This document shows positions 11,071-30,205 of a stretch of DNA of 64,000 bases, piece by piece; within the stretch, counting starts at the first letter, position 1; every line of letters starts with the position of its first letter. This stretch comes from Xiphias gladius (lineage: Eukaryota; Chordata; Actinopteri; Istiophoriformes; Xiphiidae), in NCBI RefSeq assembly GCF_016859285.1, contig NC_053408.1:12533213-12597212 (forward strand). The letters are read 5' to 3'. A program made the translations under genes and the position numbers. Below the pieces are notes generated by a model. It was not told the origin of the DNA. It ran no database searches and was given only the letters and a program-made list of their open reading frames with translations.

Positions 11071-13398
11071 ATGGCGCTTTACAAAGGGCCGCGGCTGTTG
11101 GACTTTACAAAGACCCCTCCACACCTTCAGTTCAACAAATATGTCCTGACGGGTTACCGGCCAGTGTCCACGGCTCAGGAGTGCGTCAGGAGCCTCTTCT
11201 ACATGCACAATGAGCTGGGGAACATTTACACCCATGGTAAGTCCAGAAATTAACTGTGTAATGACTCTTTAGGAATCCACTCCAATAAGTCCCGCTCCGC
11301 ACTAAATGTAAAAATGTCAATAAGTGTTATTAACTGCATCTGAATTGCCTTTAAAATACATCCCTGTTACATACACAGAGCAAGGTTTTCTCGCCTTGTA
11401 CCAATTTAAACCATTCAGGGGATGTACAAACAAAACAGGTCACAAATGTCCAGTACTCTCACTTGTAGCCAGCTAAGCAGACTGGACAAGGGTATGTTGT
11501 GAGGATATGGGGTATTAGCTGTAATCTGCCCTGGGAATCCCTGTCCTGGAAATATCCCACTGTTAACTACTTTGTGAAGTCCAATAGGTGTGTGTTCGGC
11601 TGACACTTTTCATCCGTAAATGCGGATGAAAAGAAATAAAGTGTCATGAGCAAAGCATCCGGGAAAGACCCACGAGTTTGCATAGATTATGAGCTGTTGC
11701 ATAATTACGGCATGTTAAAATATTTTCAAAATGTGTGCCTTTAACGTACACCTTACGAATTCAGTACCTGACCTCAGCGGTGAAAACACAAGCAAAGAAG
11801 GAAACTTAACTGCACTTGAGCTGAAACCTGCGCAGCCTTGAACTTCTGAAGGCATCTTCTTCTTGCCCCATTTTCTCCTTGGCTATCCGATAAGATCATT
11901 AAGACTAACACTCTTACTAAGGGGAACTGAAGGGTATTAGTATCAGAGTCTCGCTCAGGTTTCCTCTATGTATCTAGCCAACAGCCACATCTCTCACATT
12001 GTTCCTGATACAAAACAAACAGAGGAACAACTGTCAAATTCCTCATAGTGATCTACAAAAGGTGATATATCATTTGAACTGTTGTAATTATAATGTCATG
12101 CTTAAAATATCACTATAAACAAAGATGCCAGTGAACAATATAACATCAGAATCCACCCTACAGCACTTAATTAAACCTTCGGACGTAGAAAATATATTCT
12201 TATTGTGTGAGGCCAAGAATCAGACTAATTTTGTGTAACTATCTCCTATAACAATGTAGATTTCAAGCAATTAAGTTTTCATTTCTTCCTTTATCTTCCT
12301 CCGCTACCATCTTCCCCCTCTCAACCTCCCATCTTCCTGTCACCTCAGGCATCCCTTTTTTCCTTTTCTTGGTGCTACTGCCTTTCAGCATCCCCTGGAT
12401 GGAGGTGGACAGCGTCTGGATTTGTGTGGTCCACTATTTGGCCTGCCTCTGCCCCACCGTGGGCTCTGTGGTCTACCATATGTTCATGAACCATGTAGGA
12501 GGAGAACATGTGTATGACACCCTGCTCTCCCTGGACATGTTCGGGGTCTGCCTGGTTAACACCCTGGGTAGGTTATTGAAATCTTAGATTTCTCAGTGAG
12601 TGTAACAGCTTGAAGTTTAATCACTAATAATCAGAGCTGTTTTCAAGTATGTGAAATCAGTCGGCTCAGGTTCTGACGGAGTATACTGGCCCCTTTATTT
12701 TCCTCAGATTATACAAAGTCAACACCTGACGCCTGTTAATTTGAATGTTTTTGTCTTAGAGTCTCAAATCAAGTCTGTAGAGATTTAGGCCAAGTACGTC
12801 AAAGTCCAAGCCAAGTGTCAGGTCTTCATTTTTGTGACTTCAGTGCTAAGTCTCAGTTCTTCACCTCTTCTAATAACCCTGACAACAACCAAGTCAATAA
12901 TACCTGACTTTGTTTCAGTGACATTTTGGTGTATTCATTGGTGCATCTTCTCTTTTCTTTCTAGGAGCACTTCCCATCATTCACATCACCCTTCTTTGCT
13001 ACCCAACCATGCAACAGGCTTCCTTGCTGGCCTACATCCTCCTGTCAGCCTACGGGATCTACTGTGCCACCACGGCACGCACTAACGTCCTGCGCCTGCG
13101 AGCTTTCCTCTGGCAGGCCTTGTTCCGCTTCAGCCTCTTCCTGTTCCGGGTGTACGGCAGCGGCGTGGGCAGCCCAAACTCCCTGCGCCTCTTTGTCATC
13201 ATGGACTCTCTGGCTGTACTGGGAGGGCTGGTCAACATCATCCAGATCCCTGAGCGCTTCAGCCCAGGCCTGTTTGACAACTGGGGCAACAGCCACCAGA
13301 TAATGCACGTCATGGTTATTTGCTCAATTATCTACCTGCACTGGGGCACTCTGGAGGATTTAGCCTGGATTAAGTCCTACCAGTGTCCTGCTGAGTGA
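11071..13398 (+). CDS. paqr4: Progestin and adipoQ receptor family member 4
   Basis: Coding exons are 11071-11236, 12349-12567 and 12965-13398 (stop TGA 13396-13398), totalling 819 bases or 272 residues; human PAQR4 is about this length. The product is a seven-span membrane protein of the PAQR/hemolysin-III family, usually placed in Golgi/ER membranes. Family marks are in order: MHNELGNIYTHG near the N-terminus (ExxNxxTH), SVVYHMFMNH and LSLDMFG in exon 2 (zinc-site His and Asp), and HQIMHVM near the C-terminus (second His pair). The protein ends in SYQCPAE. The start is the ATG at 11071, in the context GTGATGG, before ALYKGPRLLDF. Introns are GT-AG, phase 1. It lies downstream of the matrix gene on the same strand and runs tail to tail with pelo. 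Identity is firm. Confidence 0.96.
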
Positions 13399-13745
13399 CC
13401 ACAGCACTCAAAGACATGCACACAAGGCTTCGCCAATAGAAGTGAGATTTAGGAATCGCTGAGGAAGGAGGAGTTAAGTATGAAAAGAAGAGAAGCAAGT
13501 TGTTTCAAAATGCACTTTAGTCCTAGCTGCCCAAGTTCTTCATAAGGGAAGTTTATACTTTGACATTTCACCAGAGAAGAATAAGAGGAACTTACAGTGT
13601 TGTAACTGTGAAAACTCAAATATCACTATATCAAATTAAAAATCCAGATTATACTTGATTTTTAGTTTGTTGAAATGCAGCAGTTTTGGGTGATACTACC
13701 CATAACCAAAATAGTTTTTAAATGGAAAATGAAATTATGATATTA

Positions 13746-13751
13746 AATAAA
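13746..13751 (+). terminator. paqr4: Poly(A) signal, paqr4
   Basis: AATAAA about 350 bases after the paqr4 stop, in an AT-rich run. It is the first canonical hexamer downstream. Confidence 0.55.
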
Positions 13752-14193
13752 TTATATATTTTTATATCTTGCTCCAACTTGTATTTCATTCATGCATGAT
13801 GACAATTGTTTGTGGGACATAGTGAAATAACACAAGTGGTTGAATGCTTTTGTTGTTTAATTGCAAGAAAGATATATTGTATATACACCTGAAAAGAAAA
13901 ATCACTTTTTTCTGTTGCTAAATGTTACTCAAAATTTGAAGTGTTTTCATTTGAAACTTGGCAAATCGTTACATTCCTTTTGCATGGCATTCTTATGAAA
14001 CGAGAGCTCTGGCATTAGCTTAACCTGCACCTTCTCAAAGGTACTGTCACGTCAAACCAAAAGCATCAAAGCATCAAAAACTGCATCTCATTATGTGATA
14101 TCATGGCCACTTTAGAATAGCAGGTGCGTTAAGTTGGTCTGAAAGAGGTGTGGATGTTGCAGAGGTGGAAGACATAGATCAGAACACAGCAAC

Positions 14194-14199
14194 TTTATT
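14194..14199 (-). terminator. pelo: Poly(A) signal, pelo
   Basis: TTTATT on the + strand (AATAAA on the coding strand), about 85 bases after the pelo stop. This gives a short 3' UTR. Confidence 0.6.
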
Positions 14200-14283
14200 G
14201 TTTTATAACAAACTGAGTCAATGCAACAATGGACGACCGCCTTCTTTTCTCCAAATAAGAGCTTTGTGGTCCATTTCTGTGGA

Positions 14284-17200
14284 TCAGTCTTCGTCTGAGC
14301 TGCTGTCGTCCTCAGCCTCTGATAAGTCCGCGATGGGAAACCGCAAGATGGCAGCCACTCCGCTCAGCTGAGTCAGTTCTGAGACAGTGGAGGACAAATC
14401 CATAGGTGACAACACATCCAGTAAACTGGCTGATTTTATGTCTAAGTACCTAAGTTCAAAGAGCGTAGTTGCAGTTGGGCAATTGTTTCTGTCCATTCTG
14501 TACTTCCTAAACTGAGGACGTCATCAATAAAGATAAAGTCAGCGTTTCACGCAACGTGTCGTGAGTGAGTGTCATCATTTCAGTTGGCTGATATAACACC
14601 TGTAAACTCCTCCCAGGGTCACAGTCATCCAGCGTTTACAGTGCAGATGTGTTACCGTTATTTTATCTCATATAGTTCATTACATATTAAGCAGATGATG
14701 AAGGATTTTGTCGAATAAATATAACAGATTATGTAAATCTATTAAAAAAAAATCTTTCATATGTCTTTTTAATGAGGAATTAATAAAAATCAGAGTGGGT
14801 TTATAACTTACGTTCACCAGACACATGAAGGCTTGAGAATATTCTGCATGAAAAAAATAACAGAGAAAAGTGTCATAAGCTTTATGCTTTGGAAAAGATA
14901 TTCTGCCAGTTCCTGGTGAATGTTAACATAGACAGTTTTTTCAAAGATAATTGGTACCTGACATTGCCACCATTGTCTCTCACGCTGTCCACCAGCCGAA
15001 CGTAACGACTCCTCGTGGGGACGTCCTGATGTCTGGATGTACACATGGAGACACGCAAAACATGCAACTGCTTGTTTGCATCACAAGCAATCCTTTGTCT
15101 GACAAGTTTAAACCCAATAGAGTTGCAGGTGGAGGTGAAGAGCGGAGAACTGATGCCATTAATTGTGGCTTTTTCATGTGATGTTAGTATTGTAATCTTA
15201 TTCTGATGGTAGAAGTTTGTATTTGTATAAAAATGAGACAATCCAGGAGAAAACTCTTGAAAGTGCTAGTTGGTGGCAGCTAAACAGTAAATTCTGGCTG
15301 CAACCAGTTAATCCAACTCTGTGTGTAAAAACAAACTGTCACCTGCAATTTGTATTTGACATAGATAACCTAAAGATATCTGACAGAAACATATTATACA
15401 TACATAATACGTACCTGAACAGCTTATCACTTATCAGCAAGGTGTCAATGGCGAGGGCGTCGACAGCTTTCTCCACATGAGCCAGCCTGTGAGGATGCGA
15501 AGATACAAAGGTTGCAGGATTATCAGTGTGGACAGAAATGAGGCTTCGGTGGGTCACTGCATGTTTACATCATCACTCACCCATAGAAAGCTCTGTCAGG
15601 CTCATGCTGGAGCATCTTATAGAAATCTTCCAGGGCTTTCACCTCTCCTGCTGCCTGAATGTTAGACATAAACACCAGTTAATACAATAATATATACCAA
15701 ATAGTCACTTTTTCCCCCAAGTTGAGAGCATTTGTTTACAGGATGATGCATAAAACAAGCTGACAAATCACAGGATGCATATTCACCTTTGTATCAGAAA
15801 GCCTGCTTGTCACAGTGGGATCAGAAAGGATTTCTGCAAAACACAAGAACTTTACTACGTTTTCACCTTGTGATAAGATTTGAATGTTTTATTCTCAGAG
15901 TCCACTAGCTCCTACCTTTGAGTGAGTACTTATGACCTGATGATGAGTGGACCAGCATGAATTTGGGGCGATTCTCCAGCAGGACCTTGTTGTCCTGTCG
16001 CACTGCCTCTTTAAAGAGGTAGGTGATGAACTGGTCCCTCACAAACCCTGGACTGGCAATCAGGATGCACTTTACCACTAGTGGAAGGCAAGGGAGAGAA
16101 ATCAAAATCTAAACTTGTCTTAAGTTTAATTTCTTGAAACAGCAAACGAGCAAAGGTTGTGTGGCAACGATAATAAAACGCCTGAAATGGTGCCATGAAA
16201 ATGACATAAAGTGCAGTAGATGTTATAGGAACAAATGATTAAAAAAGGAGAAGAGTGTGACACAAAATAGTAACATACTGTGTGTGTGTGTGTGTGTTTA
16301 TGTGCCAGTGTCTACACAGCAGCCATACCATCAAAATTGATGTGACGAAGAATCGCCTGCATCACAGCCTCATAGAACCTCTCCAGCGCCTGCAAACAGA
16401 GAGACAAAGAGTTTGACATCGAACACTTTACATGACAAATACACCGGGTCCCAATATTGAGAGATGAATTTACCTGAATATATGAATGTATTTTTTTTCA
16501 AAAATCATATTTGAAAAAGTACATCTTACTCTCATGACTTGACATAAATGTTATTATGCACCCAGCACACACACACAGTCTCTCTGCTTCTTGACATAAT
16601 ATTGATTCTCTTTGCACTGGTAAAATGGAATTAGAAATACAAGGAAGATTTGTTTGATATGTTCACTGAATATTTTTATGTGACTCAATTTTAAAATATG
16701 ATTACATTTTTAGATTCCTTTTACTTTCATAGATTTTTCCTACTTTACTTGCTGTAAATATGACAATACACTTAAATGTGTTAAATACTTTTAAATGTGT
16801 ATGTCTTCCTACCTCGTTCTCTTCAAAATGCTTCTTACCATCAAGAAGTCTTAATCCAAAAACAACTATTGCAAAAGGAGGCGGGCCATCTCGCAATCAG
16901 GGTCGTCAGACTGAGACACTGCTTAGATTTGCTCCCTTTCTTCTCCCATCAATCTATCCATCATCCATTCAGCCGTCTATCTTCACAATTCAATCTTCTC
17001 TGATAATATTCACTGTTAAAAACCACGCTCTCTTTCCTCGTCTTTGCTTTGAAGGTCCTGAGCTCAGCTTTCTGTGAAGCGACGTACCTTCTCGTGCTGA
17101 GTGCAGCTTCCCCTTCTCTTGCGAGGAATGGTGACCTCCACTTTTGCGCGGAGCAGAGTCATGGCGGGGGTCACCAGCACCAGGTTGGCCAGACCCTCCT

Positions 17201-20008
17201 GCATTACGACAGCTGCCACATCTGCCTTCTGGGTTGCATCACATGCCTGCTCTAAAGGGTAGACAAGGTGACGATAAAAGGATCATCTGAGGCGGGGCGG
17301 TACTTCTTACAGTTATCAACAAATGTGTTATTGCAGTTTTACTATTAATTATGTATTTCACTAGTAAAGGAATCAGTACTTAATGTATGTTGATAAATTA
17401 TTGCTAAGAATTTCAAAAACACTTTTTAATTAAATTTAAATTAATGTGGTGAAGATTACAGCGGCAATGATTCAGTTGACCCCCACTCCTTCAAATACAT
17501 GGACCCCATCTGTCAGCTATGAACTTCCCTCCTGTTTCTCCACATTGTTTCCATGGCAACATGCTGTCTTTGTTGCTTATGTAAATAAATTAACAAGAAG
17601 ACTGTGCATTTTCTGAGAGAGAAACCCCACTGAAATGTCACCCTGGCAGTCAGGGTACGTGGTCAGGATTAGCTTTGATATATTTAGTTAACTTGTGATT
17701 ATTGCTTTCTGGAATAAGCTGTCGTGGCCTGCAGTTAAAATAGCAATTTCAAGTCAGTAACTGGCATAAAGAGAGATACTGTAAAATAAAAGCATGATTA
17801 ACTGCAGTATTGTCAAACAGCCGACATCCACCCTGGGAATTCTTCAAGCGAAGGGGTTTAAATAATTTGCAGACAAGCAAAATTGTAACCTTGTCAAAAC
17901 ATAGTCGACTCATCACTGTGCACTTTCAACGTGATTCTTACTCTTCAACATCTGTTAGCATTTTCTGTCATTTGGACTCCCTGTGCTCTTTTAACCATAC
18001 TGGCTCACTTCAGAGCTACTTGTTTGACAGAAAGAGGCAAAGTACTGTGTTTTGTCAGAATGAAAACGTGTGAACTGATTCAGCAGAATGCTGAAGCTGT
18101 CCAAGATTACAATGGTTAAAAATAGTATTAAAACCAGACGTACTGTCCAGAACGGTCCGTGTGGATAGTTAGTAGAATCATCAAAACAAGCAAACTTCTC
18201 CAAATATGGAGTACCTCGAGTGTTAGTTTCTATGGTTCGGTTCATTTGGTCAGTAAAAAAAAAAAAATAATAAAAAAATAAAAAAATTGAAATCTCTTCA
18301 CACATGGTGCTAATCAAGTCATAGCAACAAAGATATCTGAAAATGTGTTTCTGCTGGCAGTCTGTTAGGAGTGTGAAAAATGCTGAAATCTGGTTAAATA
18401 CAAAAAATGACTCTATCATGAAGCTTTATGGGTATAAGCCAAGTGTGTAGCTGATAAAGCCCATGAAATTCTGTCTGGTAAACAAGGTACTTGTGAATCC
18501 ACGTGACTACTGTTTATAGTTCCTGGCTGATATGCAAGTGGGAAGCGTGAACTTAAATTTACCAAACACAAGAATGAGACAAGCTGAAAAATTAAACACT
18601 AGCACCTGCTTACCGATTCTATCCAGCACAACACTGTCCCAGCTCTTTTTAGCTAGAGTGAACTTCCTGTTAAGCTCGAGCTCTATAGTGTGGTAAGCCC
18701 CCATCTGAAGAGTGAAGAACACAACATAATCATAACCACTTTCATTTCAAACAGGGGTTAACATTAAGACCAACTGAATAGTAAAAAGAAATCCTGCAGC
18801 AGAGGAGACAGAGTATACAGACAGTTGCGAAACACACTGGTGTATTTCTACTCTTTAGATCTTTGTGCAGGAAAAACAAGAAAATTACACTACTGTTATT
18901 CTTTAACAAATGATTCTAGTTTTGGTAGTAAATACAAATAAAGTATATATTGACTGTCCATAACCCTTTTACAGTTAAATACACTCAAAGTGTCTTAGTT
19001 GCAAACCCTAAAACCTGAAAAAAAACAAAACAAAAAAAACAAACAAACTTATTTTTACTGGTTAGATATCAGAACAAAAGAAACTGACTGTGTAACTTTT
19101 CAAATTGAGAGTAAAACTGACTACTTATCAGACACAGTCTACATGTGTAATGACCTCTAACTGCTCCTGAAATCTTAATTTCAATCCTCGCTTCACTAAT
19201 TTTATTACTCTAGTACCTGCTCCACTGTAAAACTTTTACAAGTGTGACGAGGCTACAACTGTGAGGTTGTTTAAACATCTCAGACCTTGACATACTGGTT
19301 CTCCTCTATGTTAGTGCCCTTTACTCTCAGCTGGCAGGCCTGGGAGTCAAAGTCGATCGTCTCCACACATAAGGTAAGAGTAGTTCGAACTCTGGAGCTG
19401 CCCACGCTTCCAGTAGCGGACTCTGTCTGCACCTTCCTGTGGGAACAGGGGATAGGGACTTTAGGTGTGACTCTGATGACAAGCTGTGTGTGAGTGATTT
19501 TCAGACCAAAAACTGAGTGATACACAGGCAGAAAGACTGACAGAAAAAGAAGGAAACCTGAAAGACAACCACAATCTCTTACAAATAAAGACAGAATTTA
19601 ATAAGCAAAACTTTATTTGAGCTAAACTGGACACTGCCCTAAGGGCTTCACTGGGGTATTGAAAATATTACATCTTCATACTTGCATTTGGGTCGTGGCA
19701 AGACATAAAGTTGAGCTATAACTAAATAAGGGCACCCGATTGCTTGTTTGCTAATTGTATTTGTTATGTGGCTATACATAGTGAAAATTAAAAATTTAAA
19801 AAATATAAAAATATATATTATTGTTTACTGGCTCAATGTACAACAGTCAAAAAAGTCATCTCATCAGAGACAAATTGCAAAACCTATTACATATGATTGT
19901 GATTTCTATGATGATCAAAAAAGGCTGACAGCAGCAATGACTGAAGTAAGCAGCACACAGAGAGTAAGTTTTTATGGGCTGTGAGAAAAAAGAAGAAGGA
20001 GCTGATTG

Positions 20009-20044
<36 letters not shown>

Positions 20045-20910
20045 GATCAGTAGCTGGCTGTATTGATTGTGTTAGGTGTGTACTGGGTGCATTGCAGTGG
20101 CTGTAATAAAAGGATGGAAGCTAAACCTTGTCTTCATATTATACAAACGCACACAATGAAAGAGTAGCAGATTTTAATCCTGTTCAACTAATGGGGGAAC
20201 ACAGCACTGATAAGTGAAATAGGTCCAGTACTTCAAGATCACAAAGCCAACATCCTTCTTCTTGGTTCTGGCAAACTGTCAGGTAGATGGGGGGCTGTCA
20301 CTTTTATGTGATAGAAGTTAGCAGTTACCTGATAGTGGAGGCTCTCAGACTGTCCCCCACTTGCAGCAGGTTGTAGGTGTGCCACATATCCTCTGCCTCC
20401 TCTGGCATCAGGGTCACCTGACTGAGGAAGTGTACGCAATCAATAAACCGGCTTCTGTGTTGGTGTCACTCGTGTTGCCCACCCAGTTGTTGCCCCCCAG
20501 TTTGGGGGGCAACATCTGCGTGGGGGGCAACAACGCAGATGGTGCCATGATGCAGCAGCATCCATGCTGCTACAGTGATTATAACAAAAATGGGATTTGT
20601 TTTGTTTACTCACTGAGGCGTCGTAGCTCATTAGTCATTAAAGCTAAAGCTCTATCCACAGAATCAAGTACAATTTATGCTCATATAGAGCCATAAACGC
20701 TGAATGTTAACGACAAGAGGGACTATTTCCGTACTACTCCGAAACTCCCCACGTCTCTGCTGGTACAGATGAAAGTAAGTCCCATATGGATATTAGCTGA
20801 CACATGTACAGTCAGCTGTAAAATGGCATACTGGTTAGCTTGCTAAATTAGCTATCGCCATTCACTCACCCGGTATTATCTTTTTCAATGTCTTTATGGA
20901 GCAGCTTCAT
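14284..20910 (-). CDS. pelo: Pelota, mRNA surveillance and ribosome rescue factor
   Basis: Pelota pairs with HBS1L to split stalled ribosomes (no-go and non-stop decay); it resembles eRF1 but lacks its peptide-release motif. Coding exons in reading order: 20870-20910, 20329-20421, 19286-19436, 18614-18704, 17088-17251, 16329-16389, 15916-16077, 15787-15833, 15581-15654, 15415-15486, 14958-15032, 14812-14843, 14284-14378. They sum to 1158 bases, 385 residues, the same length as human PELO. Readable stretches include [80 protein letters not shown] and a serine/acid tail ending SSSDED. All introns are GT-AG. The start codon is the first ATG, matching the conserved N-terminus. It starts head to head with ppp1ca. 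Thirteen coding exons is many compared with mammalian PELO. Confidence 0.97.
16280..16297. repeat. (TG)n microsatellite in pelo intron 6
   Basis: A short run of TG dinucleotides between coding exons 6 and 7 of pelo, about 30 bases from the exon 6 donor. Nothing suggests a function. Confidence 0.8.
20488..20571. repeat. Cluster of three hairpins in pelo intron 1
   Basis: Three perfect inverted repeats follow each other: an 11-base stem (TGTTGCCCCCC with GGGGGGCAACA, 20488-20498/20504-20514, 5-base loop); an 8-base stem (ATCTGCGT with ACGCAGAT, 20514-20521/20533-20540), whose loop repeats GGGGGGCAACA; and an 8-base stem (AGCAGCAT with ATGCTGCT, 20554-20561/20564-20571, 2-base loop). It may be a foldback mobile-element remnant or a structured intron segment. 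Confidence 0.7.
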
Positions 20911-21780
20911 GGTCGGATGGTTGTATGATATAAACAAGAGTCTTATTAACGTAAAATAGATAGGTTAACGTTTATCCGAGTTGGCTTCATGTTTATATTA
21001 CAGTGAAGTAGCAAACTAGCTAAGCCATCTCTGTGCTTCAGAATGAATCGCTCGATGCGTGTTGCCAAGCGCCGGGACGTTGCGTCATATCGTCAATTCT
21101 TCCCATCTTGGTCACTTCCGTGGGTGTCGCTGTACTGCGCAATAAATACAGAGCGATACAAACACGGATGTTTGAGTAAATTTAGATAAACGCGGTGCTT
21201 CCTGCATTGTTTGATACATCTTCCAGTTTAGATCAGCAAAACGTCTGATATATCACAGAATGGTTGTCCTTTTTACATTGTGGTTTGAGATAAGTAAATG
21301 CTGACGGACGTTGGAAAAAACCAATCCGGGAGAACAATGCGTCCTCCAAATACCACCTACTGGCAAAACTGACCAATGGGAGCGCGGGAACTGTCAGCCC
21401 ACTTCCGTTCTTCCTCGCCTTGAGCTAACGCTCATCTAGCCTTTTTTTTTGTCGATGGCATGGTGCTACTAGCTACGGCAGAAACAGCGGCTCCACAAGA
21501 AAATACGAAAACTTAAAGTGAATTTGGATATGTAGTGGAAAATAGCTGACTAATGCGGATTGTTGAAGTACATGTCAGCCATCACATCTTTAAAAAAATA
21601 GCACCCGGCCTCAAATCTTTGAGGTTGCCAATTCTTCCCCAAGGTTAGCTAGCTAGCGGGCTAACGATAGCCGATTAACGCTAAACTGGTTGAGCTAACG
21701 GTTACTCGGTAGCTAGTTAACAGTTACGACGTCTTGAATTCACTAAAGTTATTAGAAACCTACCAGAATAGAGGAATAGC
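20911..21780. promoter_or_regulatory. Divergent promoter region between pelo and ppp1ca
   Basis: The two start codons are 870 bases apart and face away from each other. The interval holds 5' UTRs and promoter DNA: TGCGTCAT (CRE/AP-1-like) at 21081, CACTTCCG and ACTTCCG (ETS-like) near 21112 and 21401, and CCAAT at 21321-21325 and 21373-21377. No TATA box stands out near either gene. This fits shared control of two housekeeping genes, which is an inference. Confidence 0.55.
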
Positions 21781-29407
<7,627 letters not shown>

Positions 29408-30205
29408 CACCAGTAGTTTGCCCTCGACCTCTGACCCATCCCTCCTGCCCTCTCTACCTCTCTTCTCCTTTCTTTCACCAAACAGCCAGAAATCAAACCT
29501 ATACCCAGGGCTTTTTTCCTTTTTTTTATCTGTACTTCTTAAAACATTTAATGTTACGAATTGTCCGAGTGAGTGCGTGCGTGCGCAGATGACAAACAAG
29601 TCTCGTTTGCAGGTGAGCATTAAAATCATGTGTGCACATGTACATTTTGTGTGAGAGTATTAGAGATTTATACTTTCCCCTCTCTCTTACCACTCTTCCC
29701 GTGGAAAGGTTGAAACCACAGTGTCTGTCTGTACAGTAATTTTGACTGAAAAAGCAGGGTTTGGGAGACAGTGGGAGAATTGCTGACTTGATGAATTTAG
29801 CAGCCAACCCTGCCAGCAGGTGGTGTGTGTGTACTTGTGGAGGGGGGAAGTATTTTGTTTTCCCTGTCCTCTGTACTGTAAAATCTCAAACACAGGTATG
29901 TGCATGTGAGCGTGTGCGTGCATGCAGTGTCTTGCCCCTATCTGAGTGTGATGTCTCAGTATCCTTAAAGAGGAAAGCAGTATGTCATCTTGTCTCAGAA
30001 GAGCAAGCACATGCTTACTCACACAAACACACACACACACACACACACACATGCATATGACTCTTCAGATTCATATGAGCCAGAGCTGTAAAAACCCCAT
30101 ACAGTTTAGGTTTGTACAGATTTGATTACTTGAAAGAGATTTTTTGTGAATTCGTTTTGTAGTCTTTCATCAAGTTGACCAATAAAGCGAGAATCTGAGC
30201 TACAC
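29408..30205 (+). other. ppp1ca: ppp1ca 3' UTR with CA repeat
   Basis: About 800 bases after the stop TGA (29405-29407), ending soon after AATAAA at 30181-30186. It is pyrimidine-rich at first, then holds a (CA)n run at 30027-30050. No other coding sequence is likely here. Confidence 0.6.
30181..30186 (+). terminator. ppp1ca: Poly(A) signal, ppp1ca
   Basis: AATAAA in the context CCAATAAAGCGAGA, about 775 bases after the stop. It is the first good hexamer after the coding end. Confidence 0.6.

Larger units (their letters stand above)
13399..14283. other. Convergent 3' ends of paqr4 and pelo
   Basis: Non-coding, AT-rich. It holds the paqr4 3' UTR with AATAAA at 13746-13751, and on the other strand the pelo 3' UTR with its signal at 14194-14199. 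The two transcripts appear to end about 400 bases apart. No other gene is visible. Confidence 0.6.

Noticed and set aside
13045-13313. Open frames of about 80 codons antisense to paqr4 exon 3
   Set aside because: They are shadows of the GC-rich coding exon on the opposite strand, with no start context or family resemblance.
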